Shown here: piece by piece, positions 1 through 12,100 of the stretch | Numbering within the stretch: position 1 is the first letter of the stretch | Layout of the letters: each line of letters starts with the position of its first letter | DNA from: Cyanidiococcus yangmingshanensis | Lineage: Eukaryota; Rhodophyta; Bangiophyceae; Cyanidiales; Cyanidiaceae | Assembly (NCBI GenBank): GCA_013995675.1 | Contig: VWRR01000009.1 | Location: 496,001-560,000 of the forward strand | Reading direction: 5' to 3' | Length of the DNA: 64,000 bases | Notes under the pieces: generated by a model | The model's input: the letters and a program-made list of their open reading frames with translations, nothing else | The model's database searches: none | What the model was told of the DNA's origin: nothing | Program-made: the position numbers and the translations under genes

Positions 1-112
1 GGTCAGAATCGAATTCTCGTTCACTGCCAGCGTCATTGGGCTTCTCTCTGGACGTGGAACGAGCGAAGTGGCGGATGAGTGCTCACGGAGTGCTTCAGTG
101 GGCACGTGTGGT

Positions 113-2554
113 TTATTCGCCTTTCGCGGCAACTGAGGCCGACGCCTCCGGTGCCGAGGCTGGTCGACTGGAGAGTCCGAGTCGTTCGGCCGCGACCTGA
201 TTGGCTAGTCGACGCACATCTTCTGGTTGGATGACACCGTCAGCATCGAGGTCGAGTCGACGGAGGACCTCGGCAACGACCGAATCAGGGTCTATACTGG
301 TTCCGAGGCTGGGCGGTCGTATCCCTGCCGCAGCGCGTCCAGCGCTGAGCGGTTGGCCGAATCGCAGCTCCGCGATAGCGTCGACAATCTCCTTGACTGA
401 AATGAAACCGTCGTTATCACGGTCGAGAAGTTTGAGCGCATCACCAACCTTTTGTTCAACGAGTGCGCATTCGTTCTCCAGTCGGGCGATGAAACGCTTC
501 AAGCGCTCGACTTCAGGCGTGGTGGTCTCTGACCCAGCGCCACTTGCCATGGCTTGCGCCAACTCTAGTTTCAGTTGCTCAATTTCTTGACGCTCCTTGG
601 AGACAATAGGGTTCAGCATCTCTTCTAGAGCCGCACTGATCATGGCCACGGCTTCCTTTCGGTTGGCGACATTCATTTCCTGGAGATGTTGGCGGAGGAG
701 ATTTTCGGAAGGGGGCTTTGTAGTGGCCTCTGTTGCAGCTGCCTGTACAGCTGCTGCGGCAGCGACCTGGCTCTCTCGCGGTGCCTCGGGTACCGTCTCC
801 GAACGGAACGCGGTATCTGCAGTGAGGCGTTCGGGAGCACCGCGTTCTTCTACCGGCTCTGACCCGGCTTTCGACGCCTCGTGAAGATCCGAGTCGGCAG
901 CGAACGCTGGTGCCGATGAAGCAGCTGCCTCGCGCTCTGCTGCATTCTGTTCCTCGAGCTCCATGAGGCGCTCTTGGCGTCGCACCTCGGCAAGACGCCG
1001 TTCGGATTCGCTTCGACGTTCTGCCGCCGAGGCTGCCGCACTCGCCGCATCCGTTGCGCGACCGCCGACTTCCGCTGAAGTCTGCATTTCCTGCACAACC
1101 TCATGCGGCAGCGAGCTCAGCGTCGCTTGGAGTGCCTTGTCTGAATCCATGGTGTAGAAGAAGGCACGGGAGAGGATCATGAGCGACCCAGGGATTTCGC
1201 GGTTCTGAGACAACTCTATCCATTCAGCGAGCATCATGCGTTGGTGCTCCACAGGCAACCCCTCGGTGCGAATACCCCGATCCCGACACGCTTGGGCCAC
1301 TTCTTCATCCGTAAGGTTCTTGACACCGCCCTCCCACGCAATAAGCATATCATCGTTCTTGATGGAGGCCAGTTTGGCTCGTAAACGATATCGCAGAAAA
1401 CTGTCGCTACCATGCGGCGCAATGCCCATATACCGGCACATGGCAATCAGTTGTTCACGGGTGGCGTTCTCCAGGGTGATCTCGTCCTTGAACAGACGAG
1501 CAAAGCGCAATACATCCCATTGATCCACAGATTGATGCTCACGGAGTTTCTGCAAAAACTCCGTCAGCTCGTTGGCCAGTTCTCGCACGTCCTGATCCGC
1601 AGAGGACTCGCTCCGAATCATCCGAGCCTTCTCCTCGACGACATCCTGCAGGTACTTGGCGAGCTCAATCCTCGCTTTGAGTTGTCGCTTCAAATCCTCT
1701 TCTTTCTTCTTCTTATCTTGAAAGTGAGACGGTATCATATTCGGAAACAACTTCAAAGCGAGAGGCAAAGCGAATTCCATGAATGGAACAATAATGAAGA
1801 AAGAGAAAGGAACCAGCCGGGCCAGATCGCTTCCGGTACCAATGAGAATGTTGCGCTCTCGGCGAGTAAGTTGTTTCCCCTGGGCCATTCGTTTCAGAAT
1901 GCGCCAGGACAACCGGGCATCTGCTGCTAAAAGTTTGGTACCGGTCCAAAAATGATGAATAAAATCACGAATCGTCTGCCGAAAGTTCCGATAATGCATC
2001 CCCAAACGGGACGGTTGTCGAATACAGGCAACCATTTCTTTCCAAACTCGTTTCATAAGTGTTTTGATTCCTGCACGAGTTCGTGCTGGAAGATGCGCAA
2101 GCCAAGCGCGCAGCGTTTGATATTGTAGACGTCCACGGTCGAGCCAGCGTAATCGTCGCTCGTCCAGTCGGCGAAGAAATTGACGCCATGTTCCGTTTTC
2201 CGTAGAAGAGGCCGAAGAGGAAGAAGAGGGCGATGAAGACGACGACGATGACGACGATGACGACGACGACGAAAAGTGGCGCGTCTGTTGTCTTCCGCTG
2301 GAGCGAGCGGGGCCCCAATGAGTCCTGCATCCTATCGGTTTTCTCCATCGGCTCGTGAAGGGTAGCTTAACGCCTTGAAGCGCATCCGTCACGGCTCTTG
2401 ATAAGTCCGTTTTCGTCTCCAGGAGACTACCAAACCCAGAGGAACTTCGGCTCCTTGAGGCGTGCGCAGATATATTCCGCGTTGATGCGATGAGCGTGGA
2501 GTTCACCTGCGAGCAGGACGCCAGCTTCGATGACTGCAGTTCTCTGTACGACAC
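113..2554 (-). CDS. LETM1: LETM1-like mitochondrial inner-membrane protein with EF-hands
   Basis: LETM1 proteins sit in the mitochondrial inner membrane and act in K+/H+ or Ca2+/H+ exchange. The open frame of about 813 codons shows the family order: a basic, Ser/Arg-rich N-terminus like a mitochondrial presequence, a run of about 20 serines (2192-2272), the LETM1 core with one membrane segment (LVPFSFFIIVPFMEFALPLA), a charged coiled coil, the ribosome-binding-like domain, a second coiled coil, and two C-terminal EF-hands with loops DRDNDGFISVKE and DLDADGVIQPED. All calcium-ligand positions look occupied. The oddity is the start: the frame runs back to a stop just upstream, but has no ATG before the LETM1 core, only GTG codons. 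The true start may lie in another frame or in an upstream exon. The family call is secure; the 5' end is not. Confidence 0.88.
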   Translation of the reverse strand: MSYRELQSSKLASCSQVNSTLIASTRNISAHASRSRSSSGFGSLLETKTDLSRAVTDALQGVKLPFTSRWRKPIGCRTHWGPARSSGRQQTRHFSSSSSSSSSSSSSSPSSSSSASSTENGTWRQFLRRLDERRLRWLDRGRLQYQTLRAWLAHLPARTRAGIKTLMKRVWKEMVACIRQPSRLGMHYRNFRQTIRDFIHHFWTGTKLLAADARLSWRILKRMAQGKQLTRRERNILIGTGSDLARLVPFSFFIIVPFMEFALPLALKLFPNMIPSHFQDKKKKEEDLKRQLKARIELAKYLQDVVEEKARMIRSESSADQDVRELANELTEFLQKLREHQSVDQWDVLRFARLFKDEITLENATREQLIAMCRYMGIAPHGSDSFLRYRLRAKLASIKNDDMLIAWEGGVKNLTDEEVAQACRDRGIRTEGLPVEHQRMMLAEWIELSQNREIPGSLMILSRAFFYTMDSDKALQATLSSLPHEVVQEMQTSAEVGGRATDAASAAASAAERRSESERRLAEVRRQERLMELEEQNAAEREAAASSAPAFAADSDLHEASKAGSEPVEERGAPERLTADTAFRSETVPEAPRESQVAAAAAVQAAATEATTKPPSENLLRQHLQEMNVANRKEAVAMISAALEEMLNPIVSKERQEIEQLKLELAQAMASGAGSETTTPEVERLKRFIARLENECALVEQKVGDALKLLDRDNDGFISVKEIVDAIAELRFGQPLSAGRAAAGIRPPSLGTSIDPDSVVAEVLRRLDLDADGVIQPEDVRRLANQVAAERLGLSSRPASAPEASASVAAKGE

Positions 2555-4274
2555 TTCGAGCGGTATGCGTCTGTCAAACCACGACCCCTATCCAAGTTCA
2601 GACGAATAACAGCGGAGTGCTCCAGCAGTCCCTGGTTGCACGCACCAGCACCAGGCGGATTGTGTCTCGAACCAAACACCCCATCGGTTCTAGTTCTCAA
2701 ACGGTAGCAAGGTCGGCAGTGCGTTTTCCCCGTCTTCAGTCCTGAAATTGTCAGCCTGTGTCGCCAGAGGCATCCCAACGAGCTTGTGCCGCACCCTGCG
2801 CCCGACATGTTCCAAAACTCACGCAGCACTGCCTGTCTACAGTCCTATCGGCACACGGTAACGACCAAGTGCGCAGCGTCAGCACCAGTGTTGCGGTTGC
2901 TAGTTCCTCTCGAAAAGTCCTAGACACCAACGCGATGACCACTACCGCTAATCCTGCAACCGTCAAGGACACGCAAGTCCAAACTCGACGACGAACGCAG
3001 CTCCTCGAGAGCGCGTCTCTAGAGCACTGCGAACCCGTTGTGCCTCTCTCAATTGGATTCGTGTCCTCAGTACCAAGATCAACGTACACGAACAGATCAG
3101 GTTTACCAGTCGGCACCCAAACCCCACGCTCCTACCCCTGGATAGAGCGCACTCAGAACCTCGTGAGACAGGCAGACGAACGAACGATGGGCGTCGAAAC
3201 GCTGCGATGGATGGACCCGCTCGCCTTGGCGTCGATGCTTCAGGCCGTCGGAGTACTTCAAACCCGCTGGAGAGCGATGCGCTCTTTCATCTCGATCCAT
3301 CTCGGAGAGACACATCGTACGCATAGCATGTGAAATAGGCCTTGAACAGAATGCTTGCGTATTCCCGAGCGTCCTCGTTTGATGTCTCGATACAGCTCCG
3401 CATCGAGCACGAGTTTCGTGCATTCAACTGCACGACAAGGAGGAGGCCCAGGCACAGCCGCGACGAGCATGCAAGAGACAGGTCCAGTGACAGCGTTCTT
3501 GCCCCGATTCTCGGCGGATCTGGGATGGAAACGCTTGGTCCGCGTGGAACACAAAGCGAATGATAATGTGAGCCATAGCCAGGGGCTTGGAGAGCCAAGT
3601 CCTCATGCTGCACCAGAGGCCACGCGATCGCACCGGTGGGTCAAGATCACCCCTGAAGTGCCCACTCATGCTGGCGGATATCGATGAAATGAGCGGGTCC
3701 TCATGCGCTGCTCTAGGCAGGAGTGCATCCTCATCGGCTGGGAAAAATGGAGTGAGCTTGTTGACGCTTGGAATTGTTGACGACACCCAAGCAGCTCGCA
3801 CGCGACGCCCGTCGCTTCTCTTTGCTTGTACTGCCCGAACAAGACTCGTGACTCAGAAGCAGGTTATGGTCGGGCCCATGATCAAGGCGCGTACAGCAAC
3901 TCGAGCCTGCTGGTGTGGGCGTATGGCTCCTCATTCCTCACCTATCTTTCATCAAACCATTCACTCGAGACTGATGATGGGAAATTCAAGGTATGTTTAC
4001 ATTGTGTGGCTGGCCGCGGAGGCAAAACAGACTTGTTGCAGCGGTCTCCGTATGCTTGCCGCGAGACACGAACGTTACTGCTCGAGCCTAGGGTGCAGCC
4101 CCCGAATTCATTCGTAAAACTGCAATTGCTGTTGTTGTTGTTGTCCTCGTCGAGCGTTCGAAACGACGTGCTTATCGGTCGCCAACGTTCCAGGCTACCC
4201 TTCAGGCTGGCCCAAGTGCCAAAGCAGAGGCATTGATCTGTTTCCAAGACGTCTGAAAAGGTAGATGGCTCGTG
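2555..4274. other. Intergenic region between divergent LETM1 and TRM10, no gene recognised
   Basis: The 1.7 kb between two divergently transcribed genes must hold both promoters. Open frames of 100-190 codons exist on both strands but none resembles a known family. The minus frame at 2751-3116 has a hydrophobic stretch (CVSLTVAGLAVVVIALVSR) that could be a membrane anchor, but it has no ATG. A short TTG-repeat tract lies near 4127-4142. A small frame-disrupted gene cannot be excluded. Confidence 0.5.
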
Positions 4275-5258
4275 ATGGAGTCGCTACTGCCCGAGACACG
4301 GCGTCGTGTCGAATCAGTGGCGTCCGGACCAGACTGTCCTGTCGAGTCGAAAAAGGCACGGAAACGACGTCTTCGCCACGAGCGGTACCTCGCTGAACGA
4401 GCCACTCGACGAGCAGCGGCCAAAGAGCGACGACGACAGGCACGTCTCGACCGAGAGCGTCACTGCACTTCCTCATCGGTCGCGGATAGCAGCGCTGGCC
4501 CGAAAGCGTCAGCATCGTTGGTTTCTTCTCGCGAACTCGACCGCGCTGTGCGAGACCTACTTTGTGAATCCGTGAAACCGACAGACGCTCAGAGCTTTCA
4601 CTGCCTGGTTGACTTGAGCAGCAGCTACCTGCTCACAGAGAAGGAGCTACGAAAGAGCGTCATCCAGTTGCGGCAACTCTATGTTGTGAATAAGCGCCTG
4701 GTGAAGGATGCTCTCCGAAGAGAGCAGGAGACAGTCCCACGCTTCCATATCCATATCTGTGGAATAGACGCTCGTACACAACGGATACGTTCACTCGTTT
4801 TCGGTGACGAAACGCTACGTTGGCCGAGCATCTCCTGGTCCAGCGCTGACTTGGCCACGAGTCTGGCGAATGCACCGCCCTGGCCCGTCGTTGTGTTGAC
4901 TGCCGATGCGACTGAGACATTAACGCGGGTCGAACCAGCAGTTATCTATGTCATTGGTGGCATGGTGGATCGGAATCGCCTCAAAGGAGTGATGTGGGAA
5001 CAGGCACGAGCACTTGGTTTGGCGACTCGTCGATTGCCGCTCGAGCTGTTGCCAACATGGCGTGGATCACGAGTTCTGACCACTTGTCATGTTTTCGAAC
5101 TCCTGGCGCGTGTTGCCTCTGGTGAATCCTGGCCGCGAGCCCTCGACCAAGTCCTTCCGCAACGCAAACGGATGCCGTCTGTTTTTGCGAAGAACGGCGA
5201 GGATTCCGCCATATGCAGGGTTGCTGCAGATCATGACAGCGCAACCACACCCGAGTGA
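4275..5258 (+). CDS. TRM10: tRNA (guanine-N1 position 9) methyltransferase, TRM10 family
   Basis: TRM10 enzymes methylate N1 of guanosine (some also adenosine) at position 9 of tRNA using S-adenosylmethionine. The 327-residue protein starts at an ATG that follows a GTG by three bases. It opens with a very basic helical region rich in Arg/Lys (about residues 15-60), typical of the N-terminal RNA-binding part. The C-terminal half carries the SPOUT knot signatures: an ADATETL segment, YVIGGMVDRNRLKG (the family's IGGIVDRN motif), LPLE and VLTTCHVFELLA, then a terminal PQRKR. Length matches the family. It is most likely nuclear or cytosolic; the sequence does not separate the cytosolic from the mitochondrial subfamily, and no strong presequence is visible. 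Family assignment is secure. Confidence 0.9.
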   Translation: MESLLPETRRRVESVASGPDCPVESKKARKRRLRHERYLAERATRRAAAKERRRQARLDRERHCTSSSVADSSAGPKASASLVSSRELDRAVRDLLCESVKPTDAQSFHCLVDLSSSYLLTEKELRKSVIQLRQLYVVNKRLVKDALRREQETVPRFHIHICGIDARTQRIRSLVFGDETLRWPSISWSSADLATSLANAPPWPVVVLTADATETLTRVEPAVIYVIGGMVDRNRLKGVMWEQARALGLATRRLPLELLPTWRGSRVLTTCHVFELLARVASGESWPRALDQVLPQRKRMPSVFAKNGEDSAICRVAADHDSATTPE

Positions 5259-6105
5259 GATAGAAGCAAAGAGCTTGAATCGATCTTGTGCTCGTCTACT
5301 GGCCTCCAAAGGCAGCAACCACACCACAGGTGCCGCTCGTCACCGGTGAACAACGTCCGGATCTAGACGAGTGCCCACAAGTCTGAGGTAGGTACTGCGC
5401 GCTTGGGGAACACCGCATCCATGCGAATCGTACGTCCCCGAGACAGGATGCTCCGTTCAATGGATAGTGGCGCGCAAAACTTTTCACATACACACACAAG
5501 CGTCTCATCCGGATACCTTTCTACGGATAACGTCAAGCGTTCTATTGTGAAGCGAGACGAGCCGCATGGTCGTCATTGCGTCACACGAGTCTGGTTCATG
5601 ATGAGCACGCTTGTCTTTTATGTGCGCTTGCAGGTTCAACACGATCCAATCGAGATGTCGAAGAAGAGCGAATACGCATGGACGTGATGAATGCTCCAGC
5701 TTCTAGAGCGGTGTCGCATGTCCAGCATCCCGTTCGTTCTCACTCGGGCAACGACGCTTTGGGTATTGCTCGATCGTGCCCGCTCGCAACCGAAGGCAGC
5801 ATGATCGGTTATTATCATTATCATGATAGCGACTCAACCGAGTACCGAGCGAATGCTGACCTGTCTGCAAGGCTCAAGGCTCGCCCGCAGCGTATCGATC
5901 AGCAAACACGGTACACGAATGAGGTGCTGCTCATTTGGGGTAGCGACCTGCTGGGGCCATGGAATCGACCACCAGACCTCTGCGTTTCATTCCCTCTAGG
6001 GCTTGTCCTCAGGGTTGTGGACGTTGAAGTGTACGCGCGAACCATTGACAGCTTGCCTGTTGCCAGAACTCGAATAAAAGAATCGATTCGTTCAACAAGG
6101 CATCC
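5259..6105. other. Intergenic region between convergent TRM10 and UTP20, nothing recognised
   Basis: TRM10 and UTP20 both end here, so the 0.85 kb holds their 3' untranslated regions. A plus-strand frame (5576-6193) is open for about 200 codons, but it overlaps the UTP20 3' end and shows no family resemblance. I see no RNA gene. Confidence 0.5.
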
Positions 6106-9100
6106 TTACGTTCGTTTGTGCTCATGTCGACGTCGTTTGTACTGGGCCGCCTTGACTACATCAGTGACCGCGAGACGTTTGCGAGCAGCTTGACGTGCTG
6201 CTCGCTCAGAGCGCTCTCGAGCAGTAACTTTCTGATACATATCCCAGAAGCGCACCGCACCGAGTCGCTGCGGTTGTTCCAGCTCGGCTCGGAGACGTTC
6301 CGCGATGGCCTCAAGTTCCGGATCGACGACTGAGACGTCATGCGCACCAGCTCGTTCCAAACGATAAAGAGGAAAGATCCAAGCAGCAAGATAGGGCTCA
6401 ATGGCCTTGGACCCGTCCAAGCAATCGCTACCTTGTGTCGCAGGCGCGTCCGAAGCGTTGCTCTCCAGCCGGGTATCTGTCGATACAAAGGCACTGCTGT
6501 GCCGAAGGAGCTGCTCGAGGACCGAGAGCGCCACTCGTCTCGCTAGGATCGTCTCGCGAGCACGCGTCGCCATACCCGAGAGTCGTCGTACAAGCCAACG
6601 CCAACCGGGACCAGCTTGAACACCAAGTTGGCACGCCAGTTGGGTCACGAGTCGCTCAACGACCATTGCCTGTTCTGGGGTGATTTGAATAGAACCGAGC
6701 TGTCGACAGAGCGCTGCTGCAATCGCACTGGAGTGTTCATCGTTCCAGGATGAACGAGCGAGTTGGCTTGTCTGGAACCAATGCCAGAGTCGCTCAGTGA
6801 CGCGCCCGAGTGCTGCTCGCACCCACGGGTGAGGATGCAGCAGCACGCTCACCCGACCTGTCTCGGGTAGACCAAACGCCAGGATATGCAAAAGTTTTTC
6901 GGCATCCTCGCGCGTCCATTGGGTCCAGGCATAGTTGGTCGGTTGGAGGGCGTTCTCGAGCCCGCGACAAGCTGCGTACGCCAAGTACCAAGCGCTGGCT
7001 CCTGTCTGTTCATGCTCGTCGTCTCTGAGGGTTCTGTTGTGGCGATCAGTGTCGTCATTCCGTTTTGGGATGCTGCCTTGTGCACCATTGAACTGGACAC
7101 AAGTCGATACCCATGGTTGCTCGAGAGCGCTGGATGCACGTTCGGGCGCGATGGACGGTGCCCAGTCCGAGACCGTCTCTAAAGACAATGCTTGCCGATT
7201 CATAGACATTCCAATGGTCTCCAGGAGCAACGCCAGGAGACCCGATGGACTCGCGATTGGGGCGAACGCAAATACCAACGCTGCTGCAAGACGAACGGCT
7301 GGACGCTGTCGTTGCGCAAGCCAGCGCTCCAACAGGGACTGCAGTCGTTCAAGCCGAGGGGGCATTCGTTTGGCAACCCTCGACGCCACGTGATCACTGC
7401 TTGGTAGCGGTTCAAAGAGGGCCAGGAGACATGCACGAAGCGCTTGATAAGCTTCTGGGCCCTGTTCATTCACAAGGCGAGCGCTGAGCGGCACCAGAAG
7501 GTACTCAGCCAGGGCCGAGTCATGGTGTTCGACGGGCGCCCCAGCAGACGAGCCGCCATGGTCACGACTCGTACCCGCTTGCCGCATGCTCATGACGAGT
7601 CTGTGCAGAAAGCGTGTACTAGCGATCCGTCCACTCTCATACTCGTACTCGAGGTTGCGCACAAACAGGTCTAACAGTCGTTGACGTTCCGCTTCGGTCG
7701 TTCTCGAGTTCCAACAGTAACGGGCCAACAATGCGATGATCTGATCCCGCAGAGCCGGGTCATGTGCTTGGATGACTACTTGTGCCAACCGTTCCGCCAG
7801 TGGCCATAGACTGGACCAGGGTGTCGTCGAAGACTTGCCTGGCGTTGTGAATCCAGAGCGCAACGCAAGCCGAAAGACAGCCATCCCGGCCGAGAGGTGC
7901 GTTCGTGAACGCTCACTCGACACAGACGCTTCTGCTGCTCGCCACAGAATTCTCCAGATCGTCTTCCGCATTCCTGCTGATTGCAACAAGTTTGGTATCG
8001 ATAGAAACACTGCTGCGACCCGCAACGTCGTCGCAAACAAGCCACTGTTCCAAGTTGCAGATTGCATGGACAGACTCGACTCGAGTTGGTGCTGCAATGG
8101 CAGCTGGCCCTGGGTCGATGACCAAGTCAACGACATCTGTCGCTCTAAAAGGCGTTGCAGCAACGGTCCCAGTCGCTTAAGGTATCCACGTATGACTGCG
8201 TCTGCAATCAGGTCTGGTGAGCGTAACAATCGCTGCACCAGTGATAGCGCCAAGACCACCAGACTATCATGACGAGACTCGAGTGCTTCCAAAAGCGGCT
8301 CGATGAGCAGACGCCAGACCCTTTGACGAGTGCTGCTCCATGGGGCATGCTGTGCAGTCGACTCCGTTTTCGCCAACGCTTCCTCGGTCGGTCGCGAGCT
8401 CCGGAGAAGCGGCCAGTGCCAAGCCCAGCGTAGCGCAGCTTCACGAAGCAGGAATGCCTCTGCTCGTCGCTCTCGGCGAAACGACTCCAGTTCAGGGCAT
8501 GTCTGGGCCAAAACATTCAGCTGCTGCAACGGGTCGTCTCGTCGCTTGGTCGCGGATACCAGCGCCTGCGTTCCATCGTCAGCGTAATAAGTAGCAGTGG
8601 TGTCCAACGATGCCTCCACTCATCGATAAGCGTGCCGAGTCCATGCTTGACCTTCGATTCAGCTCGTCAGTGGACAGTCTGGTACGCTCCTTTGGAACCG
8701 ATGTTGCCGCTTGGACACGGCCTAGTCGGGTCGATACGCTCCTTGTTGGTGCAGCGCAGCCAACGGATGGCTTCTCCAACAAGTAGCGAATACAGACCGT
8801 GATTGCTTGGATCTCCGCTTCCTGGTCTGGCTCCAGAGCTTGTCGAGTGATTCCCAACACGAAATGGTGCAGCAACCGACGCCACTGCTCCAGCTCTGGC
8901 AGCGATGCAGCACGATATTCGCCAGACTCGCTTTCTGTTCGATGTGCTTGTTTCGTGTCCGAGCGCAGTCGATGACGCAAGGCCCGCACAAGGAGCACAA
9001 AAGCACTGCCCAGATCCGCGACTTGTCGTGGCCACAACTGACCCAGCAGGGAAACGCTGGCCCAGAGACTGCTGACATGGGCCTCTCGCACGTCAGCGTA

Positions 9101-12100
9101 GAGCTTGGTAACTTTTTTCTCGGCTTCGATTTGTGGATCTCGGAATTCCGTGAGAGCAATCCATAGGGCGCTCTCGAGCGTTGGTGTACCCAGCAGAGGC
9201 GTTCCGTTCGTGTCCATGGACGCGACGGTCTGCAGGAGCACCTGGACAGTATACGGCCAGACATGGGCACGAAAACTTCCATCAGTGTGCTTGCCAGCAC
9301 CTGTTGCTGCAGGCAGGTTGCTGCTATCGGCTAGCTGCTGAAACACAACCGATAGCCATGATGGTCCGAGCTCGCGAACAAGGGTTTGGAGCGCCTCTCG
9401 AGCGTCATCCCGTCGTCGTTGGTCGGCACGAAGACCAACGTCTCGAAGCAGTCGAGTGACGAGCCTGGGTACTCGAGCGGCCATGACGCTCATCGGTTGA
9501 CGAGCCAGCGCCAGCACAAGCGTTTCAAAAAGCGGACGATTCAACCATGCCGGGGTGCCAGGTACCTGTCCCGAAGTTGCAGCTGTCTGCGGACTATACA
9601 GATGCGACTCGAGCCGTTCCAGTATCTCCAGGACCAAGCCATACTCCTGGTCGTCTTTGGGTACCTGTTCATGATCGGTATTTGCTGTCTCTTGGGCGTC
9701 ATGTTGCTGTCGACGCCCTGGTGACAGTGCATTCACATAGGCCAGCAGCAGATGCGGATCGACTTGCTTGCGGATCACCAATGTCTCATCATGTGGTTGC
9801 TGGCTAGGTATCTCGTCTCGTTCGACGACTCGATGCGTTCTCACCTGTCGATCGTATCGTCGAACAAGCCATGCTAGACGTTTCCAAACATCCGCTGGAG
9901 CAAAGCGTGCTGCCAGACGCGTTACCAGACGACGAGCGCTGGCCAGCCAAATGGCCCGCTGACGCCCTCTCTCGTCTACCTGTCGCTGAGAGGTTCTGGA
10001 GCCACTCGCCAGTTGCAAAACACGTTCAGCGAGTGGCAGCAGCAATCCTCGCTGAACAGTCAACGAGACGGGTGCTTCTTCGAGGCGCTCCAGTGCTCGA
10101 ATACGAAGTGCGAGCTGAACATGGGCAATCGTCTCGAAAACATCCTGGGTTTCGTCGCTATTCGTTAGTGGAGCGATTGCATCGACCCAGCTTGGATCGA
10201 GACCCTGCGGTAGTGCTCGGACAAGTCGACCCAACACACTCATGGCGGTACGTAGGAGTGTCAACGAGGACGCTAGAATGGCTTTCTTCCGCAAAAGCAT
10301 AATCACACGATGGAGCAGCGCTAGGAACGACGAGTCCGTCCCAGACAGTGCAATGGTGATCGTTGCCTCCTCTGCCGATCTTGGTCGGGGTTCTCGATGC
10401 CCCTCTACTTGCGTCGAGAGCGTGCCACTCGAAACGTTATTGGAATTTGGATGCTCTGCAGGCAGCGAAGCCAGCACCAGCCGGACAAGCGCGTCACCAG
10501 CTGCACTGCGGATCGCTCCATCACGGTGTTGCAGTGCTGCACTCAGATGAGGGACGAGAATGCTCCAATTGGTTGCAGGTTCATCGGTGAAACGATAGGC
10601 GTAGGCAGCAAGCACGGTATCCCAGTCTATCTGGCCAATGCTGGTACTAGAAAAACGATTCATCCGCTCCAAAAGCGCTGCAGCCAAGCGCACGCGACTC
10701 GACTTGGGCATGCAGTCTGCGAGTTGTTGAATCGAGCGGGCCAGTTCCCAGCGTAGACGACTCGCGACCGGGAAGCAGTCGACACGTTCCATCAACTGGG
10801 CCAGACGCTCTAGCAAGTCTGTGCCTTTCGAGGCTGGCAACCGAGCAGCCGTGCGTCCTGCAACGCTGGTGAATGCCTCCATAACCTCCAGTCGGAGTGA
10901 TTCCTCCATCGATTTGCGAGCGATCAGCATCACGAGGGTATCCAAGAGCAGCGGCAGCGAGCCCAAGAGCGGCGCACAACTCGTCACCTGAGCCAATGCT
11001 GCCTCTCGTTCTGGTTCGTTGCTCGCTGGTGCTGGATTTGTTTCCATCAATCGTCGGTTCCGGGTGCACCGGAGCTCGTTGGCGTTCGGGACCAGCTCGT
11101 CACCGCTCGTCTGGCCAAATGCGGTTTCAGTAACCGACAGCGTCTCGGTGCTGTCCAGGACTGGGTCAGGTATCGTTGCGGTGGACAAGGATGCAGCCAC
11201 CTGGAGCAGTAAACGGAGCGCCAGTGATTGAACTTGTTGTTCCGGAGTTTTCGGCACCAAAGATATCTGACCTTTTCGGTGCTTGCCATGCATCGACGAG
11301 TCTCCCAGACAGCGAACAAGTCCCTGAACGAGCGATGAGGGCCACGAACATCGGTTAGCATGGCCTGCAAAACGCTCTATAAGACTCAACAGAAACCATT
11401 GCAGGTTTGGATGGCTTGTACGGGTCAGACAATCTGCCAACCGACGCCAGAGTAGTGCAGCCTCTTCGACATGCCTCTCCAAAAGCGCGTCCAAGTAGAA
11501 ATCTGTCTGAATGAGCACCTGGAGTGGATAGAAGAGCGAAGGCGCTGAGGACGATGTCTCTCCGAAACTCAAACAGGCCAAAGCGCCGTCTATCAGCGGG
11601 AGCAGACGCTTCAACCACTCGTCTGGGGATAGCAGTGCATCGGAATCCTCGACGCTCGACTCGGTGAAGATTCCTGCTGTCGTCGATAGGCAGTCGTCTC
11701 TCGACCATGTTGATGCTGGTGTCGCTGAAGAGCCTTGCGACAGGCGACCCAGTGCATGCCACCAATCGTTTTGCATCATGTTTGTTGGCGTCGCTGCTGC
11801 TGCCTCGTCGTCGGTGCAGTCACGAGGACAGGTCAGGACACCGCCATGGAGTCGCGCTGTTGTCCAGTGGATGGTGCACTGCGCGACTTCGATGACTGAC
11901 TCGCAACCATGAGCAAGACTCGCTGCAACAGTCGCGCAGCCAGACGACGCACGCTCTTGTTGGCGACGACATCTTGGGCGTACCAAGCACTGAATGCAGT
12001 GAGCGCAAGGTGAGCAAGACTCCACTGCACATAGGCGGGAACCTGCAGGCCACCGAGGATAACGTCCGTCATGGCTGTCGCCAAACGCAGACGCGTCTCA

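Noticed and set aside
2758-3333. 191-codon plus frame
   Set aside because: Begins at GTG, Ser/Thr/Arg-rich, no family resemblance; a minus frame overlaps it equally well.
5576-6193. 205-codon plus frame beside UTP20
   Set aside because: It overlaps the conserved UTP20 3' end and has no recognisable domain.
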